This document shows positions 1 to 5,159 of a stretch of DNA of 5,159 nt, piece after piece. Each line of letters opens with the position of its first letter. The stretch's first letter is position 1. Origin of the DNA: an uncultured bacterium (GTDB lineage: Bacteria; Patescibacteriota; Dojkabacteria; SC72); the NCBI GenBank assembly GCA_938015795.1, contig CALLXA010000132.1, positions 1 to 5,159 of the forward strand, written 5' to 3'. Position numbers and translations under genes: made by a program. The notes beneath the pieces are model-generated. The model made no database searches. It was not told the origin of the DNA and saw only the letters and a program-made list of their open reading frames with translations.

Positions 1-291
1 ATAGCTGGAGATTTTGACTTGTGTTGTAAGTTGTTCCAAAACGAATTTAAAGGTTTATATCTGGATATATTCATTGCAAAATTTTATAAGGGTGGTTTAA
101 GTGGTAATTATGAGAAAGGCTTTCAAGAAATTGCAAAGATTGTGGGTAAATATTTTGGTAAAAGATATGAAAATATTTATAGATTAAAAAAATTAATAAT
201 AGAAACAAATAGGAGAAAATTATTCAAAATTTTGAAATTAGATAAACTATCTCGAAAATTATTACTCTTATTTAGTGCAAAGAAAGGATGA
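1..291 (+). CDS. Glycosyltransferase family 2-like protein, C-terminal part (5'-truncated)
   Basis: The frame is open from the first base and ends at TGA (289-291), leaving 96 residues of a protein whose N-terminus lies off the contig. The visible part begins with AGDFDLCCKLF (residues 2-12), then LDIFIAKFYKGGLSGN (21-36). This matches the usual end of GT2 (GT-A) sugar transferases of the WcaA type, where an acidic A-D-x-D-like segment is followed by a stretch ending in a GGxS motif. The remaining 60 residues are Lys/Arg-rich with amphipathic character and could lie against the membrane. The nucleotide-sugar-binding half and the DXD motif are missing, so activity and donor cannot be judged. 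A TTG at position 19 is not the real start, because the family-typical residues begin upstream of it. The stop overlaps the start of the flippase gene (ATGA), which suggests translational coupling in one operon. The GT2 assignment rests on the tail alone. Confidence 0.72.
   Translation: MAGDFDLCCKLFQNEFKGLYLDIFIAKFYKGGLSGNYEKGFQEIAKIVGKYFGKRYENIYRLKKLIIETNRRKLFKILKLDKLSRKLLLLFSAKKG
283..291 (+). promoter_or_regulatory. Gene 1/gene 2 junction: ATGA overlap with an AAAGGA box
   Basis: AAAGGA (283-288) is the only Shine-Dalgarno-like string next to any start in the window. It sits directly against ATG 288 and only about 3 nt before the second ATG at 291, closer than the usual 5-9 nt spacing. 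The upstream gene's TGA (289-291) overlaps ATG 288. Termination-reinitiation coupling is therefore as plausible as direct SD pairing. Either ATG (288 or 291) may be the start; the products differ by one methionine. Confidence 0.45.
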
Positions 292-1661
292 TGAAGATAA
301 TAAATAATTCAGTTTTACAAAAAATACTAAATATCAATATGCATGAAGGTATCAGCGTTAAAAATGCTACTTTTAATACATTTTGGATAGTTATTGAGAA
401 AGTTCTTCGAATAGGAATTGCTTTTTTTGTGACCCCAATGGTTACAAATTATCTTGGTCTTACAGATTATGGTCAATATACTTATGTGACTACTTACTAT
501 AACTTATTTATTGTTTTTGTAGATCTAGGATTGGGCAATGCTATAGTTAAAGAGTTTATTAAACATAAAGATAATCCTAGGGTTCATGGCTCTTTATATA
601 TTTTGAGATTATTTGGAAGTATTATTTCTTCTTTGAGCATGTTCTTAGTTTATGTTGTAGTTGGAGAAGAGGATACATCCTTACTTATATTAATGGGAAT
701 AGCATCTTTGAAATTTATTTTTATTAGCCTTGGAAGCATTGATCTTTATCTGCAATCTATCTCAAAGTTTAAAACAATTTCTATTATAAGGAATATCGCA
801 TATTTGATGATTACTGTTATGCAGATTGTTTTTGTGTTATTGAAATTGCCATTAATGTATTTCATGATTTCATTCTCTATAGAAATCTTACTTGTTGAGA
901 TAGGCATGTTTATTACATATAAGAATCAGGGGGGGCAAATTCAAAAATGGGAAATCGATTGGAAGTATTTAGTTAGTATTTTAAAAGATTATTATCCAAT
1001 TATTATTACTGCGTTTGCATCCACAGTATCTTTGAGAATTAGTCAGATATTGATAGGTGAAATGATCAATAAGGAATCTTTAGGTATTTATTCTATTGCG
1101 ATAAAGTTAACAGAGATATGGTACTTTGCGATTTCTTCTGTGAATGCAGTATTAGTACCAATATTACTTGGTAAGAAGGAAAATAATGATAAAAAATACA
1201 AAAGTTATATGCAAAGAATGTTTGATCTTATGACTTGGGTTGGTTTGGGTGTAGTTTTATTAGTTATTGTCTCAACACAGATACTTCTATATCTACTTTA
1301 TGATCCTGTCTATTGGGATGCTGGTAAATATGTTCTGATATATTCTCTAAATATGTTAACTTCTGCTCAGGCAGTTGCTACGAGTGTGTGGTATTTATCT
1401 GAGAATTTACAAAAATTTTCAATGCGAATTTCAATTGCTGGTATGTTATTAAGTTTTTTTCTAAACTATATTTTAATAAGATTATTTGGAGTGTATGGTG
1501 CTGCTTCTGCGACAATTTTATCTTCTTTATTTATTCTTTGGATTTTACCTTTGTTTTCAAAAAAAACGCGTCCAATTGTATTTATGTTACTCAAATCTTT
1601 GAATCTATTTAATATATATAGGGATATTCGACAGATAATTAAACAAAATAAAATAAGTTAA
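288..1661 (+). CDS. wzx: Wzx-type polysaccharide flippase (MOP/PST family)
   Basis: This 457-residue integral membrane protein probably moves undecaprenyl-diphosphate-linked oligosaccharide units from the inner to the outer face of the cytoplasmic membrane. About twelve hydrophobic segments can be picked out by eye, roughly at residues 30-50, 64-86, 110-127, 131-150, 167-185, 187-209, 235-258, 265-290, 313-336, 347-370, 380-400 and 404-423. Length and topology fit the RfbX/Wzx branch of the MOP superfamily. Family-typical stretches are LGLTDYGQYTYV (56-67) after the first membrane helix and FGVYGAASATILSS (400-413) in the last one. The tail is short and basic. The start is ATG 288 or ATG 291, overlapping the previous stop; a later Met (residue 18) has no better context. 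A run of seven G (929-935) encodes part of Q214-G215-G216 in a loop before the central helices. Flippase substrate cannot be deduced from sequence. Its place among glycosyltransferase genes supports a Wzx/Wzy-type pathway, although no polymerase is identified here. Confidence 0.9.
   Translation: MMKIINNSVLQKILNINMHEGISVKNATFNTFWIVIEKVLRIGIAFFVTPMVTNYLGLTDYGQYTYVTTYYNLFIVFVDLGLGNAIVKEFIKHKDNPRVHGSLYILRLFGSIISSLSMFLVYVVVGEEDTSLLILMGIASLKFIFISLGSIDLYLQSISKFKTISIIRNIAYLMITVMQIVFVLLKLPLMYFMISFSIEILLVEIGMFITYKNQGGQIQKWEIDWKYLVSILKDYYPIIITAFASTVSLRISQILIGEMINKESLGIYSIAIKLTEIWYFAISSVNAVLVPILLGKKENNDKKYKSYMQRMFDLMTWVGLGVVLLVIVSTQILLYLLYDPVYWDAGKYVLIYSLNMLTSAQAVATSVWYLSENLQKFSMRISIAGMLLSFFLNYILIRLFGVYGAASATILSSLFILWILPLFSKKTRPIVFMLLKSLNLFNIYRDIRQIIKQNKIS
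929..935 (+). repeat. Homopolymeric G7 tract inside the flippase gene
   Basis: Seven consecutive G bases span the third base of CAG (Q214) and two GGG glycine codons (G215, G216). Such a run stands out in AT-rich DNA. Gain or loss of one base would shift the frame halfway through the flippase. The frame is intact as assembled. Seven bases is short for a proven contingency tract, so this is a candidate slippage site only. Confidence 0.5.
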
Positions 1662-1672
1662 CTATCTAGTGT

Positions 1673-2797
1673 ATGAAAAAGAAGCTTCTAGTCTTAAATT
1701 ATGAATACCCTCCTCTTGGAGGAGGTGCTTCTACTGCGACATATAATATGTTGCAAAGATTAAAAGATAAAAAGAATTTGGATATAACATTCCTAACTTC
1801 TAGTGTTGGTGAATATAAAGAGGAAAGTGTTGGAGATAATATTAAAATAATAAAATTTGATATTGGTAAGGAAGGTGATTTGCTTGATCAAAGTAATAAG
1901 AATTTGTTGAAATATTCCGGTAATGCTTTAGTATGGATGTTTAAGCATAGGAAAGAGTATGATTTGATACATGCGTTCTTTGGTATTCCTTGTGGATTTT
2001 TAGCAATGTTGACCTTAAAACCATATATTGTTTCTTTAAGAGGTAGCGATGTTCCTTTTTACAGCGAAAAATATGCAAAGTTGGATAAATATATATTTCA
2101 ACATCTTTCAAAATTAATATGGAGAAAAGCGAAGTATGTAATTGCTAATTCTGATGGCTTAAGGCAATTGGCATATGATACATATAAAAAGAAAGAGATT
2201 GGGTTGGTTTACAATGGTGTAGATATTGATGTATTTAAACCTGGAAAGAGAGATAATGGTTTTGTTGTAGTTTCTACATCTAGATTGTTAGAGAGAAAAG
2301 GTTTGGATTATTTAATAAAGGCTTTTGGTAAGTTCTCAAAGAAGAAAAATGATGTTGAATTGAGGTTATATGGGGATGGTAGTCAAAGAGAAGAGTTAGA
2401 AGATTTAGTTCAAGAATTGGGTATTGAAAAAAAGGTCAAATTCTTTGGTGAGACAAAGAGAGAAGATATGGCTAAGTATATTTCAAAAGGACATGTTTTT
2501 GCTTTACCATCTAAAAATGAGGGTATGAGCAATAGTTTGTTAGAAGCTATGGCTAGTGGTTTAGCTGTAATTGCTACTGATGTTGGTGGTACTAAGGAGT
2601 TAGTTGATGAGAAGAATGGTTTTGTTGTAGAGAAGGAGAGTGTTGATGATATTTATGATGCTTTAAAAAAATTGTATAGTAAGAGAGATTTGTTAGAGAG
2701 AATGGGTAAGGAGAGTAGAAAGAGAACTGAAGAGATGAGTTGGGAAAATATGGCGGAAGAATATTTAAGTTTATATTCAAACATCACTAATGAGTAA
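1673..2797 (+). CDS. GT4-type glycosyltransferase (GT-B fold)
   Basis: This complete 374-residue protein has the two Rossmann-like domains of retaining GT4 enzymes, which transfer a sugar from a nucleotide donor to a growing glycan, here presumably lipid-linked and at the cytoplasmic membrane face. The N-terminal domain (about 1-185) opens with LLVLNYEYPPLGGGAS, the typical first strand and glycine loop, followed by DLIHAFFGIPCGF (97-109), SLRGSDVPFY (121-130) and NGVD (181-184). The C-terminal domain (about 195-370) carries STSRLLERKGLDYL (201-214) with R204 and K209 in the usual donor-phosphate positions, LYGDGSQREEL (232-242), FALPSKNEGMSNSLLEAMASG (276-296) holding the EX7E pair E283/E291, and TDVGGTKELV (302-311). 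The start is ATG 1673, 11 nt after the flippase stop, with no Shine-Dalgarno sequence; the first strand begins immediately, so no longer or shorter start is needed. The end overlaps the next gene by 8 nt. The last third of the gene is unusually poor in C. Donor and acceptor are unknown. Confidence 0.93.
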   Translation: MKKKLLVLNYEYPPLGGGASTATYNMLQRLKDKKNLDITFLTSSVGEYKEESVGDNIKIIKFDIGKEGDLLDQSNKNLLKYSGNALVWMFKHRKEYDLIHAFFGIPCGFLAMLTLKPYIVSLRGSDVPFYSEKYAKLDKYIFQHLSKLIWRKAKYVIANSDGLRQLAYDTYKKKEIGLVYNGVDIDVFKPGKRDNGFVVVSTSRLLERKGLDYLIKAFGKFSKKKNDVELRLYGDGSQREELEDLVQELGIEKKVKFFGETKREDMAKYISKGHVFALPSKNEGMSNSLLEAMASGLAVIATDVGGTKELVDEKNGFVVEKESVDDIYDALKKLYSKRDLLERMGKESRKRTEEMSWENMAEEYLSLYSNITNE

Positions 2798-3902
2798 GTT
2801 TGCTTTTATATATAGAGGAAATACAAAGGGTGGTACTAAGCTTGTTATAGAAAAGTTGTTGGAAGAATTTGATAAAAATGATAAAAATCAATGGACATTG
2901 ATCACAGATAAGAAGGAGTGTATTAATAATTACAAAAATATAAAAGTTAAGTACATTAGAAATATTGGAGGCTTATTGGGTTATTTTTTGTGGGATTATT
3001 TACAATCATTCTTTTCCTTGTTAGATGAAAATTTTGATGCTGTTTTGTACCCCAAAGGTTCAATACCTATAGATCATATTTTGTTAAAGAGTAAGAAAGC
3101 TTACATAGTTCACGATCTTGGTTATTTTGTAGAAGAATTCAATGCATATCCAGCTATGGATACTTTTTTTATGAAAAGACAGATGAAATTTTCTTGTAAA
3201 GTAGCTGATATTATATTTGCTATATCAGAATTTACAAAAGAAGATATTGTAAATAGGTTTAAAATAGATAGAGAAAAAATAGTAGTAACATATGAGGGTA
3301 TATTGGATGTTTTTAAAAAAAGTAAAAACAGGGAAATAATAGAAGATTGTATGAAGAGAAACAAGATAAAAAGGCCTTATTTATTTTATAGTGGCTCAAT
3401 TAGTCCAAGGAAAAATTTATTAAGAGTTTTACAAGCATTGAATAATCTTAAGAAAGAAATTCCTCATACATTGGTAATGACAGGTAGAGCGAGTTGGGGC
3501 GATACTGGTTTGGATGAATTTATAAAAGAAAATGATCTTCAAGAAAGAGTTAATGTGGTTGGATTTGTATCATATGAAGATGTTGCTATTCTAACATCTG
3601 AAGCTGATATGTACTTATTTCCATCTTTATATGAAGGTTTTGGATTACCAATTCTTGAAGCTCAATCGTGTGGTTGTCCTGTTTTGACTTCAAATGTAAG
3701 TTCTTGTCCAGAAATAGCAGGTAAGGCTGCTATTGTTGTAGACCCTTATTCTGTAGAAGAGATTGCTAATGGTATTTTAATCGGTGTTCGTGATGATGTA
3801 AAAAGAAAAAGATTAATTGCTTTGGGATATGAAAATATAAAAAAATATTCATGGTTAAAAATGTCTCAAACAGTACTTACTAATATAAAGAAGCTAACAT
3901 AA
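2790..3902 (+). CDS. GT4-type glycosyltransferase, mannosyltransferase-like subgroup
   Basis: This complete 370-residue GT-B enzyme differs clearly from its upstream neighbour, so the pair is not a recent tandem duplication. N-terminal half: FAFIYRGNTKGGTKLVIEKL (4-23), YPKGSIP (87-93), AYIVHDLGYF (104-113) and IIFAISEFTKEDIV (141-154). The SxFT segment with a following basic helix is typical of the GT4 group that includes WbaZ/MtfB-type mannosyltransferases. C-terminal half: YLFYSGSISPRKNLLRVLQA (197-216), where R207/K208 are the likely phosphate-binding residues, VVGFVSYEDVAILTSEADMY (256-275), LFPSLYEGFGLPILEAQSCG (276-295) with EX7E pair E282/E290, and VVDPYSVEEIANGI (316-329). The family usually builds surface glycans from GDP-mannose or related donors, but specificity varies too much to assign one. 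ATG 2790 lies inside the last codons of the previous gene (8-nt overlap, different frame) with no Shine-Dalgarno string, which favours coupled translation. The stop is TAA (3900-3902). Confidence 0.92.
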   Translation: MSKFAFIYRGNTKGGTKLVIEKLLEEFDKNDKNQWTLITDKKECINNYKNIKVKYIRNIGGLLGYFLWDYLQSFFSLLDENFDAVLYPKGSIPIDHILLKSKKAYIVHDLGYFVEEFNAYPAMDTFFMKRQMKFSCKVADIIFAISEFTKEDIVNRFKIDREKIVVTYEGILDVFKKSKNREIIEDCMKRNKIKRPYLFYSGSISPRKNLLRVLQALNNLKKEIPHTLVMTGRASWGDTGLDEFIKENDLQERVNVVGFVSYEDVAILTSEADMYLFPSLYEGFGLPILEAQSCGCPVLTSNVSSCPEIAGKAAIVVDPYSVEEIANGILIGVRDDVKRKRLIALGYENIKKYSWLKMSQTVLTNIKKLT

Positions 3903-3920
3903 ATTTGGATTCTTATTGAA

Positions 3921-4883
3921 ATGAAACAGCCTTGGGTCAGTATAATAATAGTAACTTATCAAGAAAAAGATTATTTAGAAAAAACTTTAGAGAGTGTAAA
4001 AAATTTTAATTGGAGAAACGTAGAAGTCATTGTTGTAGATACCGGTTATACAAATGAGATTTCGCTTCTTGCAGATGAATATAATTGTAAGTATATAAAA
4101 TCTCCTGTTTTTCGAGCTAAAAACATCGGTGTCAACTTTGCTACTGAAATAGCGAAAGGAAAGTATCTTTTATTATTGGATAATGATGTTGAATTAGAAG
4201 ATCCTAATATTTTATCTGATTTAATTTCAGAATCTCAAAATCTTGATAATTTCGGATGCTATTCAATTCTTCAAAAATCCAATTCTTCTGAATTAACTTC
4301 ATTATATGGAGGATATTTGGGATTTAATTTCATAAGGAAATTAAAGAAAAAAAATATTAAAGAATTAAAGAAATTGCATAACTCTGAAATAAGTTTTCCA
4401 AATGGATCTGCAATATTTATAAAAAAAGAAGTATGGGAAAAGGTTGGCAAATATGATAGCCAGTATACATTTGGAGGTGACGATACTGATTTGGGAATTC
4501 GTTTGTGGCTTTATGGTTATCGAAATTTTTTATTCACACATAGTTTGGGAAATCATTTTGGCCTAGCTAAAAGATCGAATAACAAAAAATATTCTTTATA
4601 TTTGGGTGATAAGTTGTATTCACAACTTAGTGTTATTTTAAAAAATTACAGTATTAATTCCGTTTATTTTGTTTTAATAATAAATTGGTTCTTCAGTTTG
4701 TTTAAGCATATCTACCAAAGTATTAAAAGGATTAGTTTTGAACCTTTATTTGCATTTTCTCGAGGTAATTATTTGTTTTTAATCAATCTAAGAAATACTC
4801 TTTTAGATAGAAAAGAAAGACAACTTAGAAGGATTGTAAAGAAAGATATATTCATAAAAAAGCCTTCTTTGTTTGACAATTAA
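3921..4883 (+). CDS. GT2-type glycosyltransferase (GT-A fold), rhamnosyltransferase-like
   Basis: This complete 320-residue protein has the inverting GT2 layout. Motifs in order: PWVSIIIVTYQEKDYLEKTL (4-23), the nucleotide-binding first strand and helix; VEVIVVDTGYTNE (34-46), at the site where most relatives read VDNGSTD; AKNIGVNFA (66-74); LLLLDNDVELEDP (83-95) with the metal-binding D87-N-D89; and FPNGSAIFIKKEVWEKVGKYD (159-179), followed by FGGDDTDLGIRLWLYGY (184-200), with D187/D188/D190 in the acceptor and catalytic-base region. This arrangement is common in WbbL-like rhamnosyltransferases and related O-antigen enzymes. Residues about 246-262 are strongly hydrophobic and the tail is basic, suggesting membrane attachment, in line with a lipid-linked acceptor. 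The gene follows its neighbour after 18 nt; ATG 3921 has no Shine-Dalgarno sequence but starts right at the first conserved strand. The stop is TAA 4881-4883. Family is well supported; the rhamnose donor is only a guess from similarity. Confidence 0.9.
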   Translation: MKQPWVSIIIVTYQEKDYLEKTLESVKNFNWRNVEVIVVDTGYTNEISLLADEYNCKYIKSPVFRAKNIGVNFATEIAKGKYLLLLDNDVELEDPNILSDLISESQNLDNFGCYSILQKSNSSELTSLYGGYLGFNFIRKLKKKNIKELKKLHNSEISFPNGSAIFIKKEVWEKVGKYDSQYTFGGDDTDLGIRLWLYGYRNFLFTHSLGNHFGLAKRSNNKKYSLYLGDKLYSQLSVILKNYSINSVYFVLIINWFFSLFKHIYQSIKRISFEPLFAFSRGNYLFLINLRNTLLDRKERQLRRIVKKDIFIKKPSLFDN

Positions 4884-4908
4884 TTTGCTATCTTATACGA
4901 TTCTCGCA

Positions 4909-5113
4909 ATGAAAACATATATAAAAAAAATTATTCAAACTGTTATACAAATTTGGAGCAAATATAGATTTCAAATTACTTACCTGTGGGCATTTATATT
5001 TATGTTTTTTTTGTTGGATGGAATAAGTAAGAATATTGAAAGAATAGATCCAACATTTTTTATCAAAGGTGTTTTTAATAATAGATTTGTGCTTTTGTTT
5101 CCTTTTGTATGGG
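4909..5113 (+). CDS. Unidentified membrane protein, N-terminal fragment (3'-truncated)
   Basis: Only about 68 native codons are present; the frame then runs into adapter sequence. The start chosen is ATG 4909, 25 nt after the previous stop. An in-frame TTG at 4873 would overlap gene 5 by 11 nt and add twelve residues with no clear purpose. The fragment begins with a short basic amphipathic stretch (MKTYIKKIIQ, later SKYR at 17-20), then a strong membrane helix, YLWAFIFMFFLLDGI (residues 25-39). A polar loop with KNIERIDPTFF (41-51) follows, then the start of a second hydrophobic stretch, RFVLLFPFVW (59-68). A cytoplasmic N-terminus is likely by the positive-inside rule. In this operon it could be a polymerase (Wzy-like), a multi-pass GT39-type transferase or another membrane enzyme, but no family motif is visible and I do not assign one. 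There is no Shine-Dalgarno sequence upstream. Confidence 0.6.
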
Positions 5114-5159
5114 AGATCGGAAGAGCGTCGTGTAGGGAAAGAGTGTAGATCTCGGTGGT
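5114..5159. other. Illumina TruSeq adapter contamination at the contig end
   Basis: All 46 bases, beginning AGATCGGAAGAGCGTCGTGT and ending ATCTCGGTGGT, agree with the reverse complement of the TruSeq universal adapter as I know it. The full adapter would continue 12 more bases. This is synthetic library sequence, not genomic DNA. It supplies the last residues and the TAG stop (5146-5148) of the frame that runs through it, including the peptide EIGRASCRERV, a known sign of translated adapter. Trim the window at about 5113. Confidence 0.98.

Noticed and set aside
19..291. Reading gene 1 as a complete small protein starting at TTG 19
   Set aside because: The frame is open to base 1 and residues before the TTG belong to a typical GT2 tail, so this is the end of a longer truncated gene.
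1559..1566. A8 run near the 3' end of the flippase gene as a slippage site
   Set aside because: A and T runs of seven or eight are expected in DNA this AT-rich (T7 at 422-428, A7 at 2665-2671), so it carries little signal.
2255..2630. Exact 16-bp direct repeat AATGGTTTTGTTGTAG at 2255-2270 and 2615-2630
   Set aside because: Both copies are in frame and encode NGFVV at two sites of a GT-B protein. Low-complexity codon choice makes chance similarity likely, and no duplicated flanks are seen.
2592..2780. Minus-strand open frame of 62 codons inside gene 3
   Set aside because: It mirrors a C-depleted coding segment, gives a low-complexity Ser/His/Pro/Tyr-rich product, and lies fully opposite the conserved C-terminal domain of a strong GT4 gene.
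3122..3364. Minus-strand open frame of 80 codons inside gene 4
   Set aside because: It is antisense to well-conserved GT4 coding sequence. The hydrophobic product reflects complementing Lys/Glu-rich codons, and there is no start signal.
1..5113. Alternative genetic code (TGA reassigned, as in some candidate-phylum bacteria)
   Set aside because: No in-frame TGA interrupts the conserved genes, and the one TGA (289-291) ends gene 1 exactly at the start of gene 2, so the standard bacterial code suffices.
4873..5148. Gene 6 as a complete 91-residue protein from TTG 4873 to TAG 5146-5148
   Set aside because: The stop and the last 11 codons involve adapter sequence, and the TTG start overlaps gene 5 while ATG 4909 fits the 11-25 nt spacing of the operon.

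Overview
This 5.16-kb window looks like a complete short assembly contig from an AT-rich bacterium. It covers the middle of a surface-polysaccharide (O-antigen, capsule or exopolysaccharide) biosynthesis operon. All genes lie on the + strand and are packed tightly, with gaps of 11 to 25 nt or overlaps of 4 to 8 nt. No promoter, terminator, RNA gene, mobile element or CRISPR array is visible. The standard bacterial code fits: four of the five genuine stops are TAA and one is TGA. The taxon cannot be fixed from this sequence. Strong AT bias and the near absence of Shine-Dalgarno sequences would suit Bacteroidota, some candidate-phylum bacteria or other lineages with SD-independent initiation; this is inference.

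Layout: (1) bases 1-291, the C-terminal end of a family-2-like glycosyltransferase cut by the contig start; (2) 288-1661, a Wzx-type lipid-linked oligosaccharide flippase; (3) 1673-2797, a GT4-type (GT-B fold) glycosyltransferase; (4) 2790-3902, a second and different GT4-type glycosyltransferase; (5) 3921-4883, a GT2-type (GT-A fold) glycosyltransferase; (6) 4909 to about 5113, the N-terminus of an unidentified membrane protein, cut short by artificial sequence.

The last 46 bases (5114-5159) are not genomic. They match the reverse complement of the Illumina TruSeq universal adapter. The apparent C-terminus of the last reading frame (...EIGRASCRERV, then TAG) is translated adapter, so the true gene end is missing.

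Working model: the glycosyltransferases add sugars one after another to an undecaprenyl-phosphate-linked carrier on the cytoplasmic side, Wzx flips the repeat unit across the inner membrane, and a polymerase or further membrane enzyme (possibly gene 6) acts after that. Sugar specificities cannot be read from the sequence. I see no convincing previously undescribed system. The points worth a second look are the adapter artefact, five starts without a well-placed Shine-Dalgarno sequence, a G7 tract inside the flippase gene, and a strongly C-depleted stretch in gene 3.
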